Assembly (NCBI RefSeq): GCF_030371825.1
Contig: NZ_JAUDDM010000006.1
DNA from: Collinsella sp944321445
Lineage (GTDB): Bacteria > Actinomycetota > Coriobacteriia > Coriobacteriales > Coriobacteriaceae
Length of the DNA stretch: 64,000 nt
Direction: 5' to 3' (one strand)
In this document: positions 25,286-34,232 of the stretch, one piece after another
Layout of the letters: the number at the start of each line of letters is the position of its first letter
Numbering within the stretch: the first letter of the stretch is position 1
Translations under genes and position numbers: made by a program
Notes under the pieces: model-generated
Told to the model about the DNA's origin: nothing
Databases searched by the model: none
The model's input: only the letters and a program-made list of their open reading frames with translations

Positions 25286-28200
25286 CTACGCCAGCAAATC
25301 CACCGGCTTCAGGCCGGCGTTGCTGCGCTCGATCACCTCGCGTCCGCCGAAGACGCACAGCGGCGCCTCTTCGGACACGCGGCCGATAGTCTCGCCCAGG
25401 GCGCGCAGCTTGTCGGGCGTGCACGCGAGCATCTCGGCGCGCAGCTGCTCGCGCCACCCCACCGGGCGCTTGGTGAAGAACTCGATGTTCTGTCGGCGCG
25501 TGAGCGCATAGGGCTTCTGCGGCGCGTCGTGGCTGGCCACGCACGACACGATGAAGCCCTCGAACGCCTGCTGGTCGGGTTCAAAGCTATCCAGCCAGGC
25601 ACCGGCCTCGGCGATACGCTCGATGGAAGGGTCGATCGCCGGATCGCGATAGGTGTAGAAGCACAGCTGGCGGTCTGCGACCGCACGGAAGCCGCAGCCG
25701 TAGGCGCCGCCCTTCACGCGGATCTCGTTCCACAGGTAATCGTAGGACAGCACGGTCGCCGCGACGCTCCAGCTACCGTCCATGGCAAGCCCCATCGCGC
25801 GCGGGTCGGCGGCTTTCGCCACGTAGCAGATGTCGCTGGGGATGATGAACGCCTCGCGCTTGGGCTCGGGCATGGGCACGTAGAGCTCCTTGGCCGGCGC
25901 GGTGCGCTCCGCAAGCCCCATCTGCCCGGCGGCAGCCCAGAAGCGCTCGTAATCCTCGTCGCTGCCGGTGAAGCTCGCCACGGTGCCGGTGGAGGTGAAG
26001 ATGCGCTGCTGCAGATCGCGCAGCTTTTCCACCAGGTCGTCCACGCGCTCGTCGAAGTGCTCCAGCAGCTCGCGCAGGAAGCGGTAGAAGTCCACGCCGG
26101 AGATATTCTGGCTCACAACGCCGGCGGGCGACACGTAGCTCCACGCGCGCGAAAGCGCGGCCTGGTGCCCGGCGGTGATGAAGCCCTGCTCCATGCCGAT
26201 GCGCATTTGCGTGAGCACGTCGCGAATGCGGTCCGTGTCGTCAAAGACCGTCTCGCCCCACACCTCGGCGGGAATGCTCGCCAGGTACTCGAGCTTTTCG
26301 CTCAAAGCGCCGGCGGCCACGGTCATCACCGGGCGCGCGAGCTTCCAGTTGGGCTGTGCCATGACCTCGGGCGCAAACGCCAAAAAGCCGAGGTTGGACC
26401 CTACGTAGCTGTCGAGTTCGGAGGCAGAGCGTCGGCGCGTGCCCAGCTGCTTCATCAGGCGCGCGAAGATGGACACGTACGGCAGCTCGGCGTAGCTCAC
26501 GTGCGTGAGGTCGAAATACATCATGAGGTAGGCGAGCTTGTGCGTGGGAATGTCGTGCTTCAGGCAGGGGAGCGGCGTGCGCGTGTCCAGCGTGAGGGCG
26601 GGCTCCGGGCGCGCCGGGCCAATGTCGCTCACGTGCAGGCGCGGCAGCGTGGCCTTGGCCTCGGGCGTGTCCTCGGCCTCCTGCGCGGCACGCAGCGCGT
26701 CCACCTCGGCCTGCACGGCGGCAAGGTCGTCCGCGCTCATCTTCGCGTGCAGCTCGGCCAGCTCGGCGACCTCGGGGTCGATGTCACCCTCCGCGGCCTC
26801 GTGCGGCACGAGCTCCGTGAGCGCGCAGTGGTCGCTTTCCAGCACCAGCTCGCGCAGCAGGCGCTCGAAGTAATCCGTGTCCAGCTCGCGGCGCAGCTCC
26901 GCATACACCGGGCCGTACGACAGCGCGAGTGTGGCGGCATCATCGTCATAAAGCCAGGTGGACAGCAGGTCGCACGCGATGGCGACGCCGTCGGCGATGC
27001 CGTAATCGCGCTGGCGCAGCGCGTACTCCTCGCTCGAAATCACGGCCTCCAGGCGCTCGCGCGGAATGCCCTCTTCCGCCAGGCGGCGGCACTCGTCCTC
27101 AATGACCTGACGGAACGCTTGCGCGGACTCCGGCTGCGCGTTTTGCAGGATGATGAGCTCGTAGGGCTGCAGGCACGCGGCCTCCGTGTAGCTCAGCACG
27201 TTGCCGCCCAGGCCCGCGGCCAAAATCGCCTTCTTCACCGGCGCCTCGTTGGAGCCCAGCAGCGCCTCGAACAGCACGTCGGCCGCCAGCACGCGCTTGC
27301 GATCGAGCGCATCGCCCACCACATACGCCATGCCCACCAGGGCGTTTTCCGGCGTGGTGTTCATCTCGACGCTCGTGTAGTCGCAGGTCACAGGTTCCTG
27401 CAGCTCCAGCACGTTGGGCGCGCCCGGGTTCTCCACCAGCGTGCCGGCCTCGCGCTTCACCTGCGCGGCGGCCTCGCGCGCGGCATCGGACAAGTAGCGG
27501 TCGTCCAAAAAGCCCAGCACGCGGTCCGCATCCATGTCACCGTAGAGCACGATGTAGCTGTTGGCCAGGTTGTAGTGGCGCGCGTGCGTGTCCAGGAACT
27601 GTTCGTAGGTGAGCGTGGGGATGGCACGCGGATGGCCGCCGGACTCAAAGCGGTACGCGGTGTTGGGGAACAGCGCGCGCATGACGGCGTTGTTGAGCAC
27701 GTCGGTGGGGTCGGAAAGTGCGCCCTTCATCTCGTTGAACACGACGCCGTTGTAGCGCAGGGAGCCGGGCTCGTCGCTGCCGCCCTCGCCCTCGTCGACC
27801 TCCAGGTGCCAGCCCTCCTGCTCAAAGATGGTCTTCTTGCTGTAGATGGCCGGGTTCAGCACAGCGTCCATGTAGACGTCCATGAGGTTCAGCAGGTCCT
27901 GCTCGTTGGTGGTGGCCACCGGGTAGACCGTTTTGTCCGGATACGTCATGGCGTTCAGGAAGGTCTGCATGGAGCTCTTGATGAGGTCGACGAACGGCTC
28001 CTTCACAGGGAACTTGGCCGATCCGCACAGCACCGAATGCTCGAGGATGTGGAACACGCCCGTGTCGTCGGTGGGCGGCGTCTTGAACCCGATGGCGAAG
28101 GCCTTGTTCTCGTCCTCGCAAGCCAAATACAGCAGGCGCGCGCCGGACGGTCCGTGGTGCAGCACGTAGACGTCGGCGTCCAGCTCGGCGACGGCTTCGC

Positions 28201-28300
28201 TGCGCTCGACGGTGAACCCATGCAGCTGCGAGCCGGGTGCCAGCAGCGCAGCGGCGCGCTCGCGGGCGGGTGTGGAGGAAGACGAAGCGGTTTCGGTCAT
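25286..28300 (-). CDS. M16C (PreP/falcilysin-type) insulinase-family zinc metallopeptidase
   Basis: 1004 residues. The inverted zinc motif HILEH is near residue 86, and the downstream glutamate ligand is in GVVFNEMKGA. Length and four-domain organisation fit M16C presequence-protease relatives, which degrade peptides within a closed chamber. No signal peptide is visible, so the enzyme is probably cytoplasmic and recycles peptides. The ATG at 28300 is preceded by AAGGAGC; an earlier in-frame start at 28423 lacks a ribosome site. Confidence 0.92.
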   Translation of the reverse strand: MTETASSSSTPARERAAALLAPGSQLHGFTVERSEAVAELDADVYVLHHGPSGARLLYLACEDENKAFAIGFKTPPTDDTGVFHILEHSVLCGSAKFPVKEPFVDLIKSSMQTFLNAMTYPDKTVYPVATTNEQDLLNLMDVYMDAVLNPAIYSKKTIFEQEGWHLEVDEGEGGSDEPGSLRYNGVVFNEMKGALSDPTDVLNNAVMRALFPNTAYRFESGGHPRAIPTLTYEQFLDTHARHYNLANSYIVLYGDMDADRVLGFLDDRYLSDAAREAAAQVKREAGTLVENPGAPNVLELQEPVTCDYTSVEMNTTPENALVGMAYVVGDALDRKRVLAADVLFEALLGSNEAPVKKAILAAGLGGNVLSYTEAACLQPYELIILQNAQPESAQAFRQVIEDECRRLAEEGIPRERLEAVISSEEYALRQRDYGIADGVAIACDLLSTWLYDDDAATLALSYGPVYAELRRELDTDYFERLLRELVLESDHCALTELVPHEAAEGDIDPEVAELAELHAKMSADDLAAVQAEVDALRAAQEAEDTPEAKATLPRLHVSDIGPARPEPALTLDTRTPLPCLKHDIPTHKLAYLMMYFDLTHVSYAELPYVSIFARLMKQLGTRRRSASELDSYVGSNLGFLAFAPEVMAQPNWKLARPVMTVAAGALSEKLEYLASIPAEVWGETVFDDTDRIRDVLTQMRIGMEQGFITAGHQAALSRAWSYVSPAGVVSQNISGVDFYRFLRELLEHFDERVDDLVEKLRDLQQRIFTSTGTVASFTGSDEDYERFWAAAGQMGLAERTAPAKELYVPMPEPKREAFIIPSDICYVAKAADPRAMGLAMDGSWSVAATVLSYDYLWNEIRVKGGAYGCGFRAVADRQLCFYTYRDPAIDPSIERIAEAGAWLDSFEPDQQAFEGFIVSCVASHDAPQKPYALTRRQNIEFFTKRPVGWREQLRAEMLACTPDKLRALGETIGRVSEEAPLCVFGGREVIERSNAGLKPVDLLA

Positions 28301-28358
28301 GGAAGCTCCTTGTGATGGTTGGCCAAGATTCACGGAAATGGGGCGGGCGCGGAAGGCG

Positions 28359-28652
28359 TCACGCGCGTTGCTCGTAGGCGAAACTCTCGCGATACAGGGC
28401 CTCAGGCGCGATGTCGATCGCACCGTTTTGCCATGTGAGCACGCCGTGGTCTATCTCGAACGCCTTGAGTACATCCTCATCTGCCAGAGGTGAAAACGCG
28501 GACATTGAAAGAAGACGAGTGGCATCGAACAGGCGCTTTTCGCCGGTGGAAAACGTGAGCAGCAGCATGTGGTTGCCCAGGTAGCCCGCATCGACAACTC
28601 GTATGCCGGCAACGGGCTCTCCCGCGTAGACAATTCCGTTCGAAGTGTACAT
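28359..28652 (-). CDS. DUF2442 domain protein
   Basis: 97 residues. The FSTGEKRLFDATRLL stretch and overall length match DUF2442, a small domain often paired with DUF4160. The gene follows the DUF4160 gene by eight bases and has AGGAGG before its ATG, so they are an operon. The pair is frequently found with toxin-antitoxin-like behaviour proposed but not, to my knowledge, established. Confidence 0.8.
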   Translation of the reverse strand: MYTSNGIVYAGEPVAGIRVVDAGYLGNHMLLLTFSTGEKRLFDATRLLSMSAFSPLADEDVLKAFEIDHGVLTWQNGAIDIAPEALYRESFAYEQRA

Positions 28653-28660
28653 GCGTCCTC

Positions 28661-28927
28661 CTACGAAAGCGGGGGAATCCGGTCGAAGGGCTTTCCTGCC
28701 ACCGCGCAGTTCCATGCGCGATACAGCTCGTCTTCATGCATGATGAGCCATGCTGAAACGAGCTTGTACTGCTTCGCCGGAAGAGAGCCTGCGAGCATAT
28801 CTCCGTCGATGGCGATGGAAGCCTCATACTCACCATAATAGACGTGTACATGGGGCTTGTGATGCTGCCCCTCATCGCGATAGATCATTTTGATGACGAT
28901 TCCGAAAAAGCGGCTGAGCTCTGGCAT
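28661..28927 (-). CDS. DUF4160 domain protein
   Basis: 88 residues. The motif EGQHHKPHVHVYYGEYEASI (His-rich, followed by a Gly-Glu-Tyr turn) and SAWLIMHEDELYRAW are characteristic of DUF4160. The His cluster may bind a metal. It is the first gene of a two-gene unit with the DUF2442 gene downstream. Confidence 0.82.
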   Translation of the reverse strand: MPELSRFFGIVIKMIYRDEGQHHKPHVHVYYGEYEASIAIDGDMLAGSLPAKQYKLVSAWLIMHEDELYRAWNCAVAGKPFDRIPPLS

Positions 28928-29516
28928 GCGTTCCTCTCATGTGACGCGGTCTTATGTGGACATGCTTATACCCGCTTGGGGAGGGTTCTCTGCGTGGAGG
29001 GCGGTTCCCAATGGCAATCGGCTCGCGATTTCTTGGGGGAGATGTGTGCCGGCTCTGCCATTGAGCGCATCCGATTGCCCAACATGTCGATGGTTGAAAA
29101 GGCAACCCCCTACAGACTTTGGATAAGCCCACATCTATATGGGCAGATCGGCTTGCAATTGTGGGTTTGACCAAAGTCTGCAGAGGGTTAAGAATTAGGC
29201 GGATGGAAACAGCGGGATGGAAAAGCCCGGAAAATGCTTCTGGAGCTGCCGGTAGCAACACGCTTCGCACGGTGCGGCCCATCCCCATGTGCGGGCGCCA
29301 ATCGTGATGAGTTTATCGAGGCAAAGTGGTGCCCTGCGGCGCGGACGCCCGGCGCGCGGCCGTTTGCCAAGGGCGCGCTGCGGCATGCTGAAGTGACGGG
29401 CTGCACGCCGCTGCCTTTATCTCAAAATACCCTGTTCACCTGCGAAATCTTACGTTATGGTAGTCGGGCTGCGCATATGCGGCCAGGTATCCAACACGAG
29501 CAGATCAGGGGGAGCG
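28928..29516. other. Intergenic region with one inverted repeat, no gene seen
   Basis: The only structure I see is the inverted repeat at 29104-29189. Short frames on both strands are GC-driven and lack ribosome sites. Confidence 0.5.
29104..29189. repeat. Inverted repeat, about 30-base arms
   Basis: AACCCCCTACAGACTTTGG (29104-29122) pairs with CCAAAGTCTGCAGAGGGTT (29171-29189) with two mismatches, and the stem continues through AGCCCACA/TGTGGGT. The interior holds a second small stem (CCCACATCTATATGGG). Confidence 0.8.
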
Positions 29517-30500
29517 ATGAGCGACGAGCGCGTCACGAGTACACGGGAGACGGTGCCGCACGGCACAGATGCCACCTCGCGTGCCACGCGCCGTGCTTGG
29601 CGCGAGAGGCTTAACAGCCAGGCGTCGCGCCGCATGCTCATCGGAGTGCTCGTCACGTTTCTGGGCGGCGCGTTCTGGGGCTTTTCCGGAACGGCGGCCA
29701 GCGCCCTGTTCGACGTCTACCACGTGGACACCATGTGGCTCATGAGCGTGCGCCAGCTGCTGGCGGGCGCGCTGTTCATGATCGTGATCCTGCTGTTCGA
29801 CCGCAAGCGTTTCGTGCAGCTGTGGACCACGCCCGAGCATCGCCGCACGCAGCTCATCTTCACGTTCTTCGGACTTTTGGCCAACCAGTTCTTCTATCTC
29901 AGCGCGGTGCGCCTCACCAACGCTGGAACCGCGACTGTGCTGCAGTGCCTGCAGCTGGTGATCATCATGGCGTGCACCTGCATCACCGGGCACCGCCGTC
30001 CGCGCAAGCGCGAGCTCGCCGGCCTGGTCATGGCGCTTGCCGGCACGGTGCTCATTTCCACGAGCGGCGACCTGTCGCGCCTGTCCATTCCACCGCTGGG
30101 TTTGGCCATGGGCCTGCTAACCGCGCTGGGGGCGGCGCTCATCACCATTTTGCCGGTGAAGATCCTGCCGGTGTACGGCTCGACTATCGTCACCGGGTCG
30201 GCCATGTTCCTCTCGGGCATTGTGACCAGCATGTTCGTGCAGCCGTGGAACAACGCGCCCGCACTCGACCTGGGCGGCTTGCAGATGCTCGCCGTGTTCG
30301 TGCTCATCGGGTCGTTCTTGGCGTATCTGCTCTACATGCAGGGCGTGAAGACCATCGGCAGCATGCGCGCGGGCCTCATCGGTTCCATGGAGCCCGTGTC
30401 GGCCACCGTGACGAGCGCGATTCTGCTGGGCACGGCGTTTTCCGGCACGGACATCGCCGGCTTTGCGCTGATCATCGGGATGATGTTTTTGACGGTGTAG
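29517..30500 (+). CDS. EamA/DMT family transporter
   Basis: 327 residues. A polar, Arg/Thr-rich N-terminal stretch of about 38 residues is followed by ten hydrophobic helices in two EamA repeats. GFSGTAASALFDVY opens the first repeat. The family exports or imports small metabolites such as amino acids, so the substrate is unknown. AGGGGGAG lies just before the ATG at 29517. Confidence 0.9.
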   Translation: MSDERVTSTRETVPHGTDATSRATRRAWRERLNSQASRRMLIGVLVTFLGGAFWGFSGTAASALFDVYHVDTMWLMSVRQLLAGALFMIVILLFDRKRFVQLWTTPEHRRTQLIFTFFGLLANQFFYLSAVRLTNAGTATVLQCLQLVIIMACTCITGHRRPRKRELAGLVMALAGTVLISTSGDLSRLSIPPLGLAMGLLTALGAALITILPVKILPVYGSTIVTGSAMFLSGIVTSMFVQPWNNAPALDLGGLQMLAVFVLIGSFLAYLLYMQGVKTIGSMRAGLIGSMEPVSATVTSAILLGTAFSGTDIAGFALIIGMMFLTV

Positions 30501-30571
30501 GCGCGGGTGCGCGGACGCGGGCGCGGGCACGGGTGGCCCTGGCGCGTCCGCGTGGCCGACGGCTGTTGTGA

Positions 30572-30685
30572 GCGCTTTTGGCCAACCGCCCCACGTTCGG
30601 TGCACCTACGGCACATGTTTGGCCCAAATTACTGGCCCCAGGCGCACCGAACTGCCGTCGATTGGTCAAAAGTGCACCGAACGTC
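30572..30685. repeat. GCGCTTTTGGCCAA repeat module, copy 1
   Basis: About 114 bases, nearly identical in direct orientation to 31529-31650. Ends are inverted (GCGCTTTTGGCCAA ... TTGGTCAAAAGTGCACCGAA) and a second GTTCGGTGCACC half-site lies inside. The two copies flank the HicB-like gene. Confidence 0.88.
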
Positions 30686-30711
30686 AGAGCGAGCGCGATG
30701 ACACGCCAGCG

Positions 30712-31113
30712 TTACGCTTGCAACCGTTCTTTAAGCGCTTCCTGCAACACCTGGGAGAAGTTGAATCCACGCTCCGCTGCCTGCGCGTTTAGCCATGCGG
30801 GCAGGGTGACCGTGCGGCTGACGGCCCGGTTTGCGCTCGCGAGCCGCACCGATGGCATATATACATCGACCAGCACAGCGCGCTCATTTGCTGCAACATC
30901 GACCTCGTTCACATGCGTGGGGACGGGCGGTTCCAGCCCATCTTGCTCGATGCCATACATGGTGATACCCAGCAGCTCGCGCGCGGACATAAGGGCGTCT
31001 TGCTCATCGACGCCGCTCGTGGCGACATCTAAATCTGGAAAGACTACCGCGATTTCCTGCTCGGGTTCATACGTGAAAACCGCAGGGTAAAAATACCTGT
31101 TCGGTTTAGCCAT
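30712..31113 (-). CDS. HicB-family antitoxin-like protein without a HicA partner
   Basis: 133 residues. The N-terminal HicB fold reads YPAVFTYEPEQEIAVVFPDLDVATSG, with the EQDALMSARELL helix. The C-terminal part (VTLPAWLNAQAAERGFNFSQVLQEALKERL) is a ribbon-helix-helix DNA-binding domain. HicA (about 60 residues with a GSHH motif) is absent on both sides. An inverted repeat at 31143-31170 in the promoter suggests the protein still represses itself. Confidence 0.85.
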   Translation of the reverse strand: MAKPNRYFYPAVFTYEPEQEIAVVFPDLDVATSGVDEQDALMSARELLGITMYGIEQDGLEPPVPTHVNEVDVAANERAVLVDVYMPSVRLASANRAVSRTVTLPAWLNAQAAERGFNFSQVLQEALKERLQA

Positions 31114-31142
31114 GAGAGGCTCCTTTCTCGCTGCCCTTTAAG

Positions 31143-31170
31143 AGTAACACATAGAATAATATGTGTTACT
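31143..31170. promoter_or_regulatory. Inverted-repeat operator before hicB-like gene
   Basis: AGTAACACATA and TATGTGTTACT are perfect 11-base arms around GAATAA, 30 bases upstream of the start codon. Repressor binding by the ribbon-helix-helix domain of the adjacent protein is inferred. Confidence 0.65.
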
Positions 31171-31314
31171 GGTATTATGGATATGATTCTTACGGGGCGA
31201 GGAGGGGCTATATAGCGCAACGGTAGGTATTCGAAGTTCTGCGATAGGGCTTCGCTGAGATGAAATTGCTCTTGCTATGGCGTAGAAACGCAGCCCGTGG
31301 GCTGTGTCTGTTCT

Positions 31315-31450
31315 CGATGGTGTTCTGTGCGCTTTTGACCAATCGCCGCCAGTTGTGAGCGCTTTCGGCCAATAAAACCCGCCGTCTCCAGCGGATTCGT
31401 TGGCCAAAACCGCTCATAACAGAGGGCGATTGGTCGAAAGCGCTCGCAAC
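31315..31450. repeat. Composite inverted repeat related to the GCGCTTT-GGCCAA modules
   Basis: TGTGCGCTTTTGACCAATCG ... CGATTGGTCGAAAGCGCTCG are the outer arms. Inside are GAGCGCTTTCGGCCAA and TTGGCCAAAACCGCTC as nested arms. The motif GCGCTTT-Y-GGCCAA links it to the direct repeats at 30572 and 31529. Confidence 0.75.
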
Positions 31451-31528
31451 AGTTCGTGCGACCTCCTGGCGCGCTGACGCCAAGCAAGGAAATCAGCGAC
31501 CGATATGCGCCCAGACCTCGCCCGCGGC

Positions 31529-31650
31529 AGTTCGGTGCGCTTTCGGCCAACCGCCCCACGTTCAGTGCACCTACGGCACATGTTTGGCCCAATTTATTGG
31601 CTCCAAGTGCACCGAACTGTCGCCGATTGGTCAAAAGTGCACCGAACGTC
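31529..31650. repeat. GCGCTTTTGGCCAA repeat module, copy 2
   Basis: Direct repeat of 30572-30685 with scattered substitutions; ends CAGTTCGGTGC and GCACCGAACG are inverted. Confidence 0.88.
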
Positions 31651-31691
31651 TGGATGGGTGCGCGCGAGCGCACGTCCGCGTAGTGCGCAAC

Positions 31692-32186
31692 CTAGCTCTC
31701 GTGCGCGCTGCCCTCTTCGGGGTACGCGAACGCGCGTGCCAGTTGGAGCGACTTTGCGCTGATAGCGTGCTCGGCAAGTGGAATGAGCAGCTGCGCTCCC
31801 TCGGGAGTGGAGGCGAGCTTGATCATGCGATCGTGGAGTTCGTCGGGCAAGCTGCCGTTTTCGTAGCTGGCATACGTTTGCTCGCCAAAGCCCAAAAAGC
31901 GGCTGAATTCGCGCAGCGACATGCCGTAGCGGGCGCGCACGTCTTTGATTTGCTGCGTAGACAGCATGTTATGGCGGGCGCGATAGATGTCGTACACGCG
32001 GTCGAGCGTCACGCCGTCAACGCGTGTGTCGCCAATGTCTTCGCCGCAATGCGGGCACACGGCAACGGTGGCATCGATAACAATAGCCTCGCCGCGTACG
32101 CGATGCGTTTCGGTTCGCACAATCAGGGGCGCCTTGACCTCGACATCGCAGTAAGGACAGTAGGTATCAAACGTCTTTCGTTCCAT
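31692..32186 (-). CDS. MqsA/YgiT-type zinc-finger and HTH protein without an MqsR partner
   Basis: 164 residues. Residues 10-55 hold two Cys-x2-Cys pairs (CPYC, CPHC) of the YgiT zinc finger. Residues 72-125 are an Xre-like helix-turn-helix (LREFSRFLGFGEQTYASYENG). The layout matches MqsA antitoxins, but no MqsR toxin gene lies upstream. GGGAGG precedes the ATG at 32186. Like the HicB-like protein nearby, it is probably an orphan regulator. Confidence 0.85.
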   Translation of the reverse strand: MERKTFDTYCPYCDVEVKAPLIVRTETHRVRGEAIVIDATVAVCPHCGEDIGDTRVDGVTLDRVYDIYRARHNMLSTQQIKDVRARYGMSLREFSRFLGFGEQTYASYENGSLPDELHDRMIKLASTPEGAQLLIPLAEHAISAKSLQLARAFAYPEEGSAHES

Positions 32187-32816
32187 CGAAAACCTCCCAG
32201 TGGTCACGATACGGCTTGATGGAAAGGCATTTACGACAGCGGATGCTTCATTGACTGTAACTATATCATTACAAAACCAATCGGCTATGAAATAAGGTGC
32301 AGAGAAGATAAGGCTCAATTGGCAAGTGCGGATAAGCAGCGCAGGAAGAAGATCGAGTCGGGCACGCACTAGCAAGCAGCTCGCCTCTTAACATCGGATA
32401 ACCTTGCTGTGACCTTACAAAGAAAGGCTCGCTACGCGCCGGGTTTTCAACCTCAAGGTGATATAGTGGATGCACGTTCGTGTGGTCGGGGTCGGTAACC
32501 GAAGGCACGCGGGCGGGAAGCTTGGCACCGGGTCGGTACGAGTGGATGAACATATCCGTTGGACGGGCAATCGTCGCTGAGTGCGCGTTGGTTATGCCAT
32601 CGGAGGCTGAATACGTCGGGCGAGGCGTACCTGCAGATAGCAGGTACAAAGCGCCAGCGTGTGAAGAGGGCAGAAGCGCGCCAATGGCCGCGCATGGCCC
32701 TTCGCGTGCGTAGAGCGCGTGCACGCAGCGTGCGGTCCCGACATAAAAGCCACCGTTTTTCAACCAACCACAGCTCAAACACGATGCGGTTCCCTAAGCA
32801 GTAAGGGTCGGCTGCT
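32187..32816. other. Long leader/intergenic region upstream of loaP
   Basis: No credible ORF on either strand. An imperfect palindrome TGTAACTATATCATTACA (32256-32273) lies in the promoter region of the MqsA-like gene and may be its operator. A six-base stem AAGCAG/CTGCTT (32796-32801 and 32812-32817) immediately precedes loaP. The rest shows nothing recognisable. Confidence 0.4.
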
Positions 32817-33329
32817 TTGGAGATGTACGTAGTGCAGGTCCCCGGCGGGCACGAGCGCGCGGCGCGCGATTTGCTCGTGAAGCTGCTGGGCGACTTGGCG
32901 GGGGAGTGCTTCATTCCCCTGTACGAATGCATGCGCCGTACGCGCGGCGAATGGCGCCGTGAACAGCGCAGGCTGTTTCCGGGCTACGTGTTCATAACGA
33001 CGGACGATATCGACAGCGTGGTGGCGCACCTGCGCAACCTGCCGTTTTTCGCCAAGGTGATCGGCGGGCACGACGAGCGCTACGTGCCGCTCACCAAAGA
33101 GGAAGTCGCTTGGCTGCAGGCGCTCACCAACGTGGAGACCCACACGGTCGAGCTCTCGATGGGGATTATCGAGGGCGACGAAGTAAAGATCTGGAAAGGT
33201 CCGCTCAAGGGACAAGAGGCCAAGATCGTAAAGATCGACCGCCACAAGCGCCTGGCCTTTCTGGAAATGCACATGTTCGGCCGCACCAAGGTGATCAAGG
33301 TGGGGCTGGAGATTGTGAGTAAGCGATGA
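32817..33329 (+). CDS. loaP: LoaP-like NusG paralogue, transcription antiterminator for the polysaccharide cluster
   Basis: 170 residues. An NGN domain (MYVVQVPGGHE, CFIPLYECMRR, LFPGYVFI) is followed by a KOW domain (GDEVKIWKGPLKGQEAKIVKID). Specialised NusG paralogues of the LoaP type sit at the head of long polysaccharide or antibiotic operons in Firmicutes and Actinobacteria and let RNA polymerase read through terminators after recognising a leader RNA hairpin. The TTG at 32817 is nine bases after AAGGG; ATG 32823 is an alternative start. Position directly upstream of the initiating transferase supports this role for the 33-46 kb cluster. Confidence 0.88.
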   Translation: MEMYVVQVPGGHERAARDLLVKLLGDLAGECFIPLYECMRRTRGEWRREQRRLFPGYVFITTDDIDSVVAHLRNLPFFAKVIGGHDERYVPLTKEEVAWLQALTNVETHTVELSMGIIEGDEVKIWKGPLKGQEAKIVKIDRHKRLAFLEMHMFGRTKVIKVGLEIVSKR

Positions 33330-33374
33330 GTCGCGCGCGGCAGCCGGGATTAAGCGCGGAGTGTTTTGGGTCGG

Positions 33375-34232
33375 ATGAATAACGGGATTGATAAGCGAAT
33401 AACGGCGGATGTCGCAGAAGAAAGCGCGTCAATTATGGGTGCCGGCGTTTCGGTTGCTGTCACGATGCCGACAGGATCTCCTGATTCAATGTCGGATGAG
33501 GACATTGCCGTCCGTCGTGAGGTTGCCTCTATGGACCGCAAAGCTGGGCATGAGCCTGGACTCTCCAAAACGGGTGTTCCGGCGGAAGTTCTGGAGAAGC
33601 TGCTGCCTGGCGACGACGTAATCGAGCTCGAAGAGCCCGTAGTCGGTGGATCGGTTGCCTATCGCTTCGCTAAGCGAACATTCGATGTTGTGTCCTGTGG
33701 GGCGGCACTCGTTGTTCTGGCGATTCCCATGGCCGTCATTGCGCTTAAGATCAAGAGCGAATCGCCCGGTCCCGTTATCTACGCGCAGAAGCGCATCGGA
33801 CTCGGCGGATGCGAGTTCAATATCTACAAGTTCAGAAGCATGTACATAGACGCGGAGGCCCGTGGTGCGCGATGGGCGTCGGACGACGACCCGCGCGTGA
33901 CGCCCTTCGGTAAGTTCATGCGCAAAACGAGGCTGGACGAGATCCCCCAGTTTTGGAACGTCTTCAAGGGCGACATGTCGCTCGTAGGACCGCGCCCGGA
34001 GCGGGGCGTGTTCTGCGAGGAGTTTGAGAAAAGGATTCACGGCTGGCGCTACCGTACCAAGGTACGTCCTGGTATCACTGGTCTCGCCCAAGTGACCGGC
34101 GGTTACGACTTGCTTCCCAAGGAGAAAGTTCTTCTGGACATGGAGTACATCGAGACGAGGAGCGCCGCGCTGGATTTGAAGATTCTCCTGCGCACGCTCG
34201 GCATCGTTCGCACGGGGGAGGGTGCGCGATGA
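33375..34232 (+). CDS. Initiating sugar-phosphate transferase (polyprenyl-phosphate hexose-1-P transferase)
   Basis: 285 residues. Residues 1 to about 95 are variable and acidic. Then comes the monotopic catalytic module of the bacterial sugar-transferase family: a re-entrant hydrophobic helix (FDVVSCGAALVVLAIP), KFRSM, the DP near DDDPRVTPFG, TRLDEIPQFWNV, and the signature SLVGPRPE. The multi-helix N-terminal domain of full-length WcaJ/WbaP proteins is missing, so this is the short form. It would load the first sugar phosphate onto undecaprenyl phosphate. Its stop overlaps the next start (ATGA). Confidence 0.92.
   Translation: MNNGIDKRITADVAEESASIMGAGVSVAVTMPTGSPDSMSDEDIAVRREVASMDRKAGHEPGLSKTGVPAEVLEKLLPGDDVIELEEPVVGGSVAYRFAKRTFDVVSCGAALVVLAIPMAVIALKIKSESPGPVIYAQKRIGLGGCEFNIYKFRSMYIDAEARGARWASDDDPRVTPFGKFMRKTRLDEIPQFWNVFKGDMSLVGPRPERGVFCEEFEKRIHGWRYRTKVRPGITGLAQVTGGYDLLPKEKVLLDMEYIETRSAALDLKILLRTLGIVRTGEGAR

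Noticed and set aside
25235..28315. 1026-codon open frame opposite the M16C peptidase
   Set aside because: Shadow frame with biased composition; the peptidase on the other strand has complete catalytic motifs.
29188..29406. 72-codon minus frame before the EamA gene
   Set aside because: Arg/Ser/Ala-rich with no ribosome site; overlaps the intergenic inverted-repeat region.
301..31650. Repeats considered as a CRISPR array
   Set aside because: Repeat units are widely separated, palindromic over their whole length, and there are no regularly spaced spacers or cas genes.
32269..32778. 169-codon minus frame upstream of loaP
   Set aside because: No ribosome site, no recognisable motif, and irregular composition; treated as non-coding leader DNA.
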